DNA of 64,000 bases, from positions 496,001 to 560,000 of the forward strand of contig CM075103.1 in NCBI GenBank assembly GCA_037576195.1, in the 5' to 3' direction. Below the pieces are notes generated by a model. That model had not been told where the DNA came from and did no database searches. It saw nothing but the letters and a program-made list of their open reading frames with translations. Each line of letters starts with the position of its first letter. Within the stretch, counting starts at the first letter, position 1. Of this stretch, positions 25,674 to 37,000 are shown in pieces. This stretch comes from Phytoseiulus persimilis. Its lineage: Eukaryota > Arthropoda > Arachnida > Mesostigmata > Phytoseiidae. The position numbers and the translations under genes are program-made.

Positions 25674-28600
25674 CTAGTCGTCCCATTCCTCGTCGTCCAA
25701 TGCGTCGCTGTCCGAAGTTTCGCTGTCGTCGGCTGCGAAGTCGGAGGAGGTTTTGCGTTATGTTATCTCATAGATCCAGGTCGATGACCGACCACGACGG
25801 ATCCCTTAGAAGGCTAACATCGCGTCCACGGAACCTCCCAAATCTGAAGATCAAAATTCTGTCGAAACAGACTTACATTGTGTTGCTTTGCATCTTAACT
25901 CCATAGCACGGGCGAGGGCATCAGTGAGAACATTCACTTCTTTCTTGAATTTCTCGTTGTTCGGGACTTCTGGTCGCTGGGCTCGACTAGCAACGGGTCG
26001 AAGATTTTTGCCGGCTCGAATCTGCTCCAATAAAGCGTCTCGACCGTCTGCACCGGCCGCTGGCGCGTTCGGAGCTGCAATCGACCCCATGATTAACTCA
26101 AGCTACGCGATATCGCAAGATGTTCGAACGATTCAGCCTCAGAGTTTCAGGCGAACAAAAATCTCCCGAGGTCTTCCGAGCGTCAATACCTTTCTCGTTT
26201 TCGACCGGTTTCAATGATCTTCCTCGACGGATCTGTTCAAGAAGCGCGTTCCTCGTGTCGCCTCCCCCGGCGCTTCCATCCGAGCTGCCAGTCGCCGACT
26301 TCACCGCGTTCGAACCTCCATTCAGAGACGGCATTGGCGGCGGGGACGTCATCATCATGGGCGGAGGCGGCGGTGGTGGAGGAGGCGGCGGCGGCGCAGC
26401 AGTTGAGCTCGCTGGGGGAGGTGCGGCACCTGAGCCGATTGGAGGCGGGGGTGGCTGAGGCAATCGTACGGGTTGAACAGCCTGCATGTGCTGCTGCTGC
26501 TGCTGTTGTTGCTGACCAGGAATCGGTGGAGGAGGCTTATGAGAAACAGTGGGCAACACTCGGCTAGGTTTAGGAGGAGCGGGTGACCTCCTGCAATCCA
26601 AGCGAAAAGATTCTGAGAACTTGTGCCTTCCACGAGGATCAATGTATTCATGGCTCAGAAGATGGAAGCGCAAGTTCCGAGCGGCTGAAACAGCGGGAAT
26701 TTTCGTCGAGGTTCTCAACCTGATGTTGAGAGTCTTGTTTTTCGTATCGTACCCGTTGCCGTGTGCAGGGACTGGTGGCAAGTCTCTTGTGGGTGGTCGC
26801 GAGGGAGGCAAAGGCGCAGCTGGCTTACTATCAACTCGGGCTGGGGGAGGTGGAGGTCGTCTCGTTATGGCATTTAACGTATCTTTGCTGATCTTCTTGC
26901 TGTTAACAAGATTTTCTATGACTCTTTGGACGTCGCGGCGCACGTCGGGATCTTCGAGCTGTTGTTTTGATATGCCAGCCCGTTCATACTGCTTCGGCTC
27001 CAAATCATAGAACATGTTGTCGTCGAAACTCTGCAGCAAATAATGGGAAATAGATAATCGATTATGCTCCTCTGCATCAAACTCTCATGTAAGCATCCAT
27101 TGAACCGCCATCCTCATTCGAACCATCGACGGAGCATCCCTAGCTCATGATCTGGAGCTGACTCACCTGATTCTTCATTGCTCCAGGAACTTTCGCGAGA
27201 CCCACATGATGAACGTGGACGAAGTTTGTGGGCTGACTGATATCGACCTTCGACAGTTTCTTCTTTTTCTTTTCCTTCTTGAGCCTTTTTATTTCCTTGG
27301 TCAACACTGGATTGTTGTTCGCGTTATTGATCGAATTATTGTTGTTATGGTGGCTGAAGTTGTTATTGAGATGGGCGTCGGATCGAGCACGCGGCCCGGA
27401 CATGTTGCTGGCATTCGCTCGCATTTTTTCTGAGGAGGTAGTATAGACTTGAATGAAAACCATACATCTCAGAGCTTCACATGAAGTTTCCGGATAAAAA
27501 CTCTCGAATCGAGAGGGGCAGTGAAACACAACAAAGAGCCTACCTTCTACTCGGGCCCTCCGCAGGTCAATTTTGTGAACGATTGCGTCTCTGAATGCGT
27601 TCGCTTCATCTTCATTCGAGAAGTTCAACCCGGCCATGCAATCCTGTGGAGATATGCATCAGTAAGGAGCGGAATAGGAAGATTGTGGGAATCCTCAAGT
27701 AACCATCGTCGTTATAAGAATCTCAGGTTCATGCACTGGCTCAGCTTGAGTCTGCCACGAATGGACCGGGCGGCCGCCCAGACTTAGTCGTTGTCATGCT
27801 GGGAAGTGCGCTCTAGAGCTCGCGGTTACTCACATCTGCCTCGAATACGTGGAAATAGGGCATCTTGACTTCATATTTGATCTCGATGAAGAGTTCTTGA
27901 GACCAACAGAATTTTTTTTCATCCATATCGAAGAGGCGTATGAAGAAACCTTTGGCTGCATTATCTTTGATGAAACAAGCAACGCCAACTCTCTGCAGAT
28001 CCCAGTGATCGTGTCCGCCGCGTGGAACAGAAGGAGCGCTGCAATACAGCTGGGCGACACCTGCAGCCTTGATCTGAAAACACAAACAACTAGTGTCAGC
28101 CCCAAATGATATCCTACTGTTATTTGTACGGTTTCCTGCAGCCATGCTCGATGCGCATCAAGAATCTTGACCGAAAATCAATTTGCCAGCCCGGCTTATA
28201 GGTTCGCCCATCTTCGTAATGCTCCGCGACCAGAGAGATGCCAACGAGGAACTGACATTCTCTTTCCGAGCGCCGGCAAGTTTCCATGGCGAGCAGTCAG
28301 ACTCTGTTCTCTACAAATCTGTTCATAACGATAACATGATGGCTGCAGCCGGAAGAAAATTTTTCCCAAGGTTTCATATCAGTGACGCGTTAGTCAAGCT
28401 CAACTGGAAGTCCCAGTGCTAGTTCGCGAAGTAAGCCAAGCGAAGCCAAAACGTTTCGATGTTTCAGCCGATGCAAACGGCTGGCGCGTGGGAATGTCTG
28501 GTTCCATAAGGGTGCCCCAATCGCATGGGAGAAGCGAGGCGGAAGCGCTTCAAAGCCATTTTCGATGGATGATTATCGAACTCTCAAGGGCTTGGATTTC

Positions 28601-30170
28601 GTCGAGTTTTGGAGGCATCGACTTAAGAAGGCATTGTTCCAAGCATCTGGTAAATACTAAAACTGATACATCGTCGAGAATGATCGAAAATACGCGAATT
28701 GAGGCGCCCATTCAGGGGCGCGATTTTGAGTCCGTGAACATAGAATTCGCAATTCGAGCTTGTTTTTTCGAAGTCCAGTTTGGATTCAGTTGCCACTCCC
28801 AGCACCGCATCTCCATATTCAGCAGTGGTAGTATCAAGCTCAGCTTGTGGTCATTTAGAGCCAGAAACATGATTGCATTAGGAATGAAGTGACAACATCC
28901 AATAAGAGCCGGCGACTACGTTCTTGAAAACGCCCACACAGTACCCGCGAAGGGCATCCAAGCCTGCGATGGATATCGCCACCACGACATGTGATCTACT
29001 TTTGAAAACGAGGCCGCAATCGAAAGCCTCAATGGTTTTCTGGAATGCGATCCAGGGGAACAAGGGATTCTCAATCTCGTTCTCCAACGACACACATCTG
29101 CGGATCTGGGGGTGTCGATTGACGAATTGAACGGTGACGAATATAACAGAGATGTATTCGCCAGAACAAAGATGATCCGCGGGGTTGATCAATACATTTT
29201 GTGAGTCTCAGCAGTCATTTCTCCGCCCTATCTTCTTGAGCTCTCTCGTCACCATCCGGCACATCCTATGCCTTGGTAGCTCAATGGGCATGAAAATTTG
29301 AAGGATGACCAGTAAGTCAATAGCGATCACATGCCATCGCGTTCGATCGAATGAAAACTGTAATCGGATACGATGGCCCCTTCTAACCCTCCAGACGATG
29401 ATGCTCAGCAGTGCTGAGTTGCCTCGTTGAGCTCGATTCAGCTCCTTAATCCTCTCCGAATCCCCTCTTCCAGGAACGAGTTTCTCGTTTTACTTGCGAG
29501 AGAGCAAGCAGGGTGGTTCTCTCACTAGTCCGCCCGTTGGCTTGTTCATTGGTCACCTTACAGAACGTTTAGCGCTCTAAATTCGTCCGGCCAACACGAT
29601 GTTCAACATGCATCGCCGACAGGAAGGGAACTGGGGAAACTTTGTCAAAGGCGAAATAAATATTTGACAGGAATAACCAACTCCGGGACCCATGTTTGAC
29701 TTCCTCTCTAGTCCTTCCAATAGCTAGACGTCACGTTATCGATATCGCGTGTTTCTCCCCAGCGAAATGCCTCCGTCGCGGCGCCCCGTTTTGCAAATAG
29801 AGGTAATCCCACCCTCAAAACTCGGGATAGGCGTTCAGGACTTGAAAGGAGTGCCAAAATAGGAATCGTGAATTGCGCAAAAGGCTTCTTGAGGGCGTGC
29901 CGAAGACTCGGTGGAAAAGTGCATCCGATGACTTCTCACTTCACGTAAACGTTCCAGAACAAACATCGAAAGTGCAGCTCTCATCAGATATAATGTGAAA
30001 GCCTGTCTTATAACTTTGCTCACCTGGAAGTTACGGGAGTCGCATTCGTTTCGAAGAGTTTGATTTTCTTCATCGGTAAGTAATTTACAGCCTGGGAAAT
30101 CGATGTTGAGTTGTCGAACTCTGCGGTCGTGATGCTCCTGGTGGCTGTTAGAAGACATGTCGAGGAGCAT
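25674..30170 (-). CDS. WASp: Wiskott-Aldrich syndrome protein family (WASP/N-WASP)
   Basis: Actin nucleation-promoting factor: activated by Cdc42 it binds actin and Arp2/3 at membranes to start branched filaments. Exons (minus): 30170-30024, 28073-27834, 27643-27544, 27429-27167, 27030-26190 (probably split by an intron 26752-26591), 26074-25877, 25732-25674. All phases agree; 561 residues spliced, 615 if that intron is retained. Order: EVH1/WH1 domain (exons 1-3, ending CMAGLNFSNEDEANAF), lysine-rich stretch and GTPase-binding domain (LSKVDISQPTNFVHVHHVG), long polyproline with a Gln run, two WH2 motifs (NALLEQIRRGRSLKPV and DALLEQIRAGKNLRPV), central helix and an acidic tail ending DDEEWDD. 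The start has a good context, GCCGCCATG. Two WH2 motifs match N-WASP rather than blood-cell WASP. Confidence 0.95.
28468..29207 (+). pseudogene. Coding-like stretches inside WASP intron 1
   Basis: No family recognised. On the strand opposite WASP, a TTTCAG acceptor near 28467 precedes an open stretch with aromatic, charged, protein-like content (KGAPIAWEKRGG and LDFVEFWRHRLKKALFQASG) ending at a GTAAAT donor-like site near 28632. Further on, 28911 to about 28996 and about 28997-29207 are in the same frame, separated by one TGA, and the second part reads LGVSIDELNGDEYN and so on. This could be an old gene copy with a stop, or a nested gene with introns. A competing minus-strand frame covers 28878-29192, so strand assignment is uncertain. 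Confidence 0.25.
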
Positions 30171-31785
30171 GGCGGCAAGCCCACTCCGAGAACAAATCAA
30201 CCAAGTTTGCTTGATCGGAGCTAAAAGAATCCGGATACTTCTCGTACTAGGAACGATCTCTTCACAGACATCACATCATCATCATCACCATCACACTGTA
30301 ACCGGACAACTGCAACAGCAAAGCTCCTGCTATCGACATCGAAACGGAGGGAATGATGACTGTGATCTATGCTGGATGCGGACACAGCTTCAAGGCGGCG
30401 GTTGTTGACGAGCTCACGAGCCAAAAACTTGGGCGGACAAACGAGACGGAAAATGGAAGTTTACCATGTATGCAACTCATCTTCTAGTTTCCATCCTGGT
30501 TCCAATGCACTATCAGCTCGATGCGAAATGCAGCTGCCATGCGCATGGTTCTCGGTCACAGAGACGCTTAACTGCGTGTAGCGTTGGTCGGATATGGCGT
30601 TCCTGCTCCTAGTCTGAGGAAGTCAGCTCACGATTTGCGGAGCTCAGGCTTTCTTGCTGCGACATCATGTCATCATTGCTAGTGTTAGCGGCTACTTTCC
30701 TCATATTCTATTCTCCGAGCAGCCCCGGAACATTTCGGAGGGCATATTTCCGCTGGGGTCGGAGCTCGGCTCCTGGTCTCAGAGCTTCCGGAAGCGCCGC
30801 CTATTGAGCTTCTGTTCTCATGGCTTATGGAACAAACGGGGGGCTGACAACGTTTATAGAGGCGTCGACGAGAGACGGGCCGTATACACACAACGAATGA
30901 GCGAGAGAGAGAGAGAGGCCCTTGTGTTTCCACTTCACCTTCCACCAACCCTGGGATCGATGTCGTTGGCAATGAGTTCCCCTGATATTGTGGAGCCTGA
31001 AGTAAACTATTTTGTTAGCCGGAGGCATACACGCGGACTCCCACAAACGTGTCGAGTCGGTGCTTAGATAAATCCTCGGGGGATCAGTCCTGATTCGATA
31101 CGAATATGATGCCGAGAGAGCGTGCTAGGGCTCCTCGAGAGGGGGCCGTTAGAGAACACGATATTGGTAATGACATCGCTTTTTTGAAACAGTCAGCCGA
31201 GTCCGCGTGTAATTTTTGTTGGCGATGTCTTTCAGGGCGACGCAGAACGAAAACATGACATTTTGGAGGACATCCTCCTCCAACGAGCCTCTCGTTGCTC
31301 GGTAGACCCATGGCGGGCGAATCCTCCCGATGAATCTAGGACTTCAAGCTCGTCTTTGCGGTCGCAAAAATATTCGATACAGAGAAGACGATTCATTTGC
31401 ATCTCTCTCCTCCAGCGGGGAATTTTCAGGTTTACCTCACATTGGACATCAAAGCTTGAGGAGTATTCTGAGCGATTGAAGTGAACGTCATACTGTGTTG
31501 ACTTATAACAATCGGAGATTACAAACCAAGGATTCCGCGGTGTTGCTGGGGAGCTTGTTTCCAATTCATGGCCCCGTTAGTCTGGTGTACCCGCGAGACT
31601 CCATGATCTCTGAGGTAATGACTTTAGTCCGCAAAATTAGCGTCGCAAAACCGAAGCTCGGAGGGACTCCTGAGTCTTTACTGTGTCTCACAGAAGAAGC
31701 ACGGCTTCATAGGCGCTGAAGCGATAAGTGTAGCCGAAGTTCCGATCCGGAGTTTTTTTTCCAAGCTCACGAGAATGAGCCCCAA
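30171..31785. other. Region upstream of WASP, no gene recognised
   Basis: This holds the WASP promoter by position. A short CAT/CAC run (about 30277-30297) and a GAGAGA run (about 30903-30918) are present. ATG frames are short and unlike known proteins. Nothing here is linked by convincing splice sites to the exon candidate beginning at 31786. Confidence 0.4.
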
Positions 31786-32766
31786 ATGAGACCATCAACT
31801 TTTATGGCAGCTGTCACGAGAAGGTCTGCTGCCGCGAGAGGTTCAAAGGTGTCTCAATCAAATGTCCATGTGGACTACTTGAACGGGCTTGCGATCAACA
31901 ACACTTGCTTCGATGTTCCCGGAAGGCTTCACCCTTCCAAACGCCTCAAGTTAGGTAGGTATCAAGAACCGATCGTCGGTCATGACTTGGCATTTTGTTC
32001 CTAATTCATGATCAACTAAGCAGACCAATCGACTGGGTGATATGTTCCTCATTCCGAGAGGCCGGAACAGCGACTGTCCCGGAAAATCAGGAAGCGTGAT
32101 GGGGAAGTTAGGGGCACAACGAGGAAGAGTTCTGACCGGGGCGGAACTTGAGCAAAGCAGTTCCCACTGGTGTTCGCGGAATTTCCGAGTGTCGTCCTCT
32201 CAGCTCGAAAGTGAGAACATGAGCTGACTGTGTGGGAGGTCTGGGCCAACTGGGAGAAATACACATAAACTGTCATCTGCACAGGCCCGGCATCAACTTC
32301 CATTCACTCTTCGGCCGGTTCGATCGCATCCCTCTCCAATCCCTTGTGCGACGAGGAACGGCGACCTCCCTCTGGCCGAGACACTCCCTATCGCAAACGA
32401 ACCGATGAATGAATGCTGGATCGGCCGTGTTCCCGTCATTATCACAACACGTACGGACCTCCGCAAAGCCGACGATCGCGCACTCGAGGGTGTTCGGGTG
32501 TGGCCAGACAGACCCAGATATCCATTTCGTTACACGGTGCGTCTCAAAACCGAATCGAGAATCTCAAGACCAGTTGGTGCACATATCATCATCCTGCACT
32601 GTCTGAATAGGAAACGCGCCAAGTACGCAATGATATCCTCGCTCAGAACGAAGATTTCTCAACTACGGCTTCGACGTACCCACTTACCTTCCGACCTGAC
32701 CCTTCACAGCCGGAGAAAACGGAGGAGAATTCTCCTGAATTCGACTCGGCCGAATTCGTGTCATAG
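31786..32766 (+). CDS. Possible multi-exon gene, unrecognised
   Basis: No family recognised. A first-exon-like frame starts ATG at 31786 and runs 56 codons (contains VHVDYLNGLAINNTCFDVPG) to a GTAGGT donor, phase 1, at 31954. A last-exon-like frame starts after a TGAATAG acceptor at 32611 and ends with TAG at 32766; it is acidic and Ser/Pro-rich (FRPDPSQPEKTEENSPEF). A CAG acceptor at about 32282 (GCACAG) opens a frame in the right phase, but it stops at about 32407, so the middle could not be resolved. End points are therefore provisional. Confidence 0.3.
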
Positions 32767-33210
32767 TCAGTAACAATTACGGACGGCAGCCAGTATCCAG
32801 CGATAATGTCGTGATGGATCCTTCCAGTCGATCGGGTAACGAATCTATCAGCAGAAGCTGAAGAGCTTTTGTTCAGTGTGAGAATACTCAGTGTCTATCA
32901 GCAAACTATATTTTCAATTTTTTGGCTCCGATTCTCTGGAACGTTCAGAGGCTAATTGGGGCCCATTTATTCCAGAGTTGAGTCTTTTTTTCCACATTCA
33001 CTGATAGCTTCCGTTTGTTCTCCCATCGTAGTGGGATTCCCTTCGTCGGTCCAAGGTCTTTCGGGTGCTGAAGTAAGATGAAATCTTCGTGGACACAGGA
33101 ATTCCAGGTGAGAGTATCAGTCTCTCCACGATCCCAGAATGACGTTGTAGTCGGTTCCGAGGTTCCATATCGGATGCCTTTCATACTGATGTGGGGTTCG
33201 CGGATGTTTT

Positions 33211-33546
33211 ATGCGCTCCTTTCCTCAATCATTCCTCGACATGGACGAGTTCACCGAGGGACCAGCGTTCTGCGGGGAAGGGTGGAAACTCGCGAATAGG
33301 AAAAACCGAGCCTCCATATTCCGAGCTACTTACCATGGCTTCCACCACAAAATCTGTATAAAAGAGGACTTTTATGTAGAACGCAATGAGCAATGTATCT
33401 GTAAATACTGCGGCGAAAACAGAATTACCCGCCATCACATCCTAAAATGCACATACTTTGAGAACAGAGCGATCAACGAGATCGCTAAAGAGTTACTATG
33501 AACTGCGGAAAATCCGCGAATAAATCGCTATTATTATTATTATTCC
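33211..33546 (+). mobile_element. 3' end of a truncated non-LTR retrotransposon
   Basis: The frame 33211-33501 ends in a zinc-knuckle-like pattern, CKYC then about eight residues, HHILKC, typical of the C-terminus of reverse transcriptases of non-LTR elements. The stop is followed by a short A-rich leader and a TTA/ATT simple-repeat tail (about 33529-33544), as many such elements carry instead of poly(A). No reverse transcriptase core is present, so the copy is severely 5'-truncated. It lies about 320 bp left of the LTR element and is unrelated to it. Confidence 0.55.
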
Positions 33547-33865
33547 TCGCTGGTGCCAGGGTACGGCTGCCTCGCGAGCTATCCTTGAACTCAGTTTCAA
33601 TACATTCCTTCTCTCGATACAGACTCAGTTCTAATCTGAATCCCATATTCCGTTTCCAGTTGAAGTCCCATTTCTCCTGAACACTCTTACCCAGTCACTC
33701 TGACACGCTGAGGAAGCAACACTACAAAGCATAAAGTAACAGCTTCAGACTGCTCATTGAACCCTCTCGCTTCTCGAGGTCTTTACGCATTTAGATTCTC
33801 CTTTCATAAGAGCCATTCTTCGCCACACGTGGCCTCCCACGGATCGCTTTGTGCTACTCGCGAAA

Positions 33866-33870
33866 CATCG
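33866..33870. repeat. Target-site duplication, left copy (CATCG)
   Basis: CATCG directly abuts the TG end of the left LTR and is repeated at 38383-38387 after the CA end of the right LTR. A 5-bp duplication is standard for Ty3/gypsy integrases. Confidence 0.85.
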
Positions 33871-34032
33871 TGTTGGGTACCTCGCTTAGGTATGGAACGG
33901 GTGGAGGAACCTACAGTGACAACGACGTTGATCGGAGAGATTCGCCAAAGCTCAGCCCCTGAAGCTGATCACGCCAATGCTTTTATTTCAACAAAGAACG
34001 AAAACTGGGAAAGGGAAGACCGGGTCTCAACA
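33871..34032 (-). repeat. 3' LTR of the Ty3/gypsy element
   Basis: 162 bp, bounded by TG and CA, about 98 percent identical to the copy at 38221-38382. It contains the gag-pol stop codon at 34027-34029 and an AATAAA on the element's strand. Confidence 0.93.
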
Positions 34033-37000
34033 TTCCTCCCTTCCTCCCGAAGGCTTGTAACCTGCTAGAGACCGGTAGTCCGGCTTGTTGCGGAGCCGCG
34101 CAGATCTCCTCAGCGGGGGAGGCTCGCCGGCCTCAGGTGGGACGCTGGGTCCGGAGAGGACTGGGGACGCTTGAGGACAAGCAGCGGGCTCGGAACCCGT
34201 TTCCGCCGGGAAGATTGGGCAGGAAACTTCTTCGGGATCTAACCCGTCCTCGGGAGCAGCGAGTCGTCCCCGTCTCCAAAGCTGATTGCGGTGCCTGACA
34301 AGCAGCTTGTTGTCGACCACAACTTTGACCATGGAGCGTCCTTGAAAGGCTTCGATCACTCCTGCGCGCCGGGAACCATCGGCGAGTTCAACGGAGACTA
34401 CCTCACCCCTTGAGAAAGCTTTGGGCGCTGCTCCGTGCCTACGGTCGAACTGATCTTTCATCTGCTGCTGGTACTTGCTGAGTTCCGGCCTCCCCCCACC
34501 TTTCCGAAAGAAATCGAAAGGTGTTCGTACCTTGCGTCCGAAGAACCGCTCAGCTGGTGAGACGCCACCGATCACAACACTGGGCGTGTAGTTGTAGGCT
34601 GCCACGGCCACATCCAGCGAGCTCGGATCGCCCGTGATCGCATTTTTCAACGTGGCCACCATCTTTTCCGCCTGACCGTTGCTCTGCGGACAACGCGGGG
34701 CGCACCGGAGATGGGTCACGCGAGTCTCTCCACAAAACCGCGCGAACTCCAGCGAGGTGAACTGTGGCCCGTTGTCCGAGACGATGGTCTCCGGGGGACC
34801 GAAATGACGAAAGACGATCCGGAGATACTTGATGAGAGACGAACTAGAGGCGGGGCTCATCCAAGTGGCGTCCACGTACTTGGTAAAACTGTCGACGAGC
34901 ACGAGGAAAACGTCTCCCTTCCGAGGCTCTGCGAAATCCAAGTGAATGCGAGACCAGGGTTTCTGGGCCTCCGGCCAGGGTTCGAGGGGGACTTTGAGAG
35001 GGTTAGCGGCGTGCTGAATGCAATGAACGCAATTCTTGACCATAAGTTCGATGTCTTTCCCCATGCGGGGCCAGTAGAAGTAGGCCCGAGCGAGAGCCTT
35101 CATTCTGCGAACGCCAGGATGAGCGAGATGAAGCTTCTGCAGCACAGCCGGCCGCAGAGCTGCCGGGACCACGATACGATCATCCAAGAGCAGAATCCCA
35201 TCCGTTTCACACAAGCTGTCTGCTTGCTGTGCGAATGAACGAAGGAGAGGGTCCTTCCGATCCGAATCTGACCAGCCGTGTCGAACGCGGTCGAGGATCG
35301 AACGCAGCATGGAGTCCATCTTAGAAGCAAGCTTGACATCCTGCCTAATGTCCAGAGCTTTCAGCGTACACGAACCGAGGGAGATGAGATCTCGCTCACA
35401 AATTTCCAGACTACCGATGACTTCATCCAACTTGGGGTCACCTCCATCCTGTCTTGCCTCGCTGATGAGGCGCGACAATGCATCAGCGTGCCCGAACTCG
35501 GTTGTACGGATATACTCAATACGAAAATCGTACCCGATAAGGCGCAACGCCCAGCGTCTCAACCGTGCCGCGGTTCGCTCGCTCAACCCTTTCATATTGG
35601 TTGGTTGGAACAGGGCGACCAGAGGACGATGATCCGTTTGCAAAACGAACTGCCGACCCCAAATGAACTTGTGGAGTCTCTCGACCGTGGTAACAAGGGC
35701 GAGGGCCTCTTTCTCAATCTGGCTGTAGTTCCTTTTACATTGGGTGAGCGACTTGGAAACGTGGAAAACAGCTTTTTCATTCCCATCTTGGTACCGCTGA
35801 AGGAGCACACCTCCGATGCCTGTGTCACAGGCGTCGGCTGCGACCACAAGAGTTTGGCGGGGGTCGTAATGAGCGAGTGTCAGAGGACTACAGAGCAGCT
35901 CCCTGGCTTTGAGGAAAGCTGTCTCCTGCTGGGTACTCCAAACGAATGGAACTCCTTTCTTCAACAGAGCTTCAAAAGGTGTCTTTACTGCCTGTATTTG
36001 CGCTGAGAATTTCCCGTAGTAATTCAGGAGCCCGAGGAAAGAACGAACTTCCGAGACGTTGCTTGGCTGACGGAGAGCCCGGATCGCCTCCGTTTTAGTC
36101 GGGTCAGCCCGGATACCATCCTCGGAAACTATGATTCCGAGATACTTAACTTGGCGAGAGCTGAAACGACACTTCTCGAAACGTAGATGGAATCCCCACT
36201 CTTGCAGCCTTTCGCAAACCTTCCGTAGTCGAGCGTCGTGTAGCTCTTGGTCCGGTGCCATAATCAGGATATCGTCGAGGTACACCAGAATGCCTTTTAG
36301 ACCCGCCAGCGCCTGGTCAATTGTTTGTTGGAAAATCGCGGGGGCAGTTTTCAGCCCGAAGACCAGCCGATTGTACTGGAAAAGCCCGCGATGCGTGTTG
36401 ATTGTGGTCAGCCGACGACTACTGCTGCTGAGGGGCAATTGTAGATACGCATCCGCGAGATCCAGCTGAGAGAAGACTCGGTTGCCGCTGAATCTTGACA
36501 TGATTTCTTCCATGTTGGGCAGGGGGTAGTTGACTTCCCGAAGAGCCTCGTTCAACCCCGTGGAGTAGTCCGCGCACATGCGGATCTGACCGTTCGCTTT
36601 GCGAACCACGACAATTGGAGTGGCCCACTCGGAAGATTCAACCTTGCAAAGCGTTCCATTTTCCACCAGCCGGTCAAGCTCCTTGTCCACAAGTTCACGG
36701 ATAGGCATCGCCAGAGGACGCGCGGGAAGATATACAGGGGCCGCTTCGGCCTTCAATCGGAGCTCGACTTCGGTCTTCGTACAACGCCCGAGAGAAGACC
36801 CGAAGAGCTGCGGAAATTGCATCTTGAGAGTATCCATGACACATTGAACCTGCCCGAGCTGAACATGAGAAGAGGTTCTCAGCAAGCCCAACGCATAAGG
36901 CAAACATCCACCGAGGAGATCGCCGCTATCGCCACACAGCACGATTATCCGATCTCGGAGCTCTGGAGCGCCTTCTTCCAAAGCGATAGTAGCGTGGAAA

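Noticed and set aside
26120-26567. Glycine- and alanine-rich plus-strand frames
   Set aside because: Antisense of the WASP polyproline and Gln run.
29274-29356. tRNA-like text (TGGTAGCTCAATGGGCA followed by GTTCGATCGA)
   Set aside because: A-box and B-box resemble a tRNA, but the acceptor and anticodon arms do not pair and the spacing is off, so at most a chance match.
30277-30297. CAT/CAC repeat encoding a His run
   Set aside because: Simple sequence in the region upstream of WASP; no real frame.
34711-36006. Plus-strand frames of up to 240 codons opposite gag-pol
   Set aside because: Shadows of the retrotransposon polyprotein; no start context or similarity.
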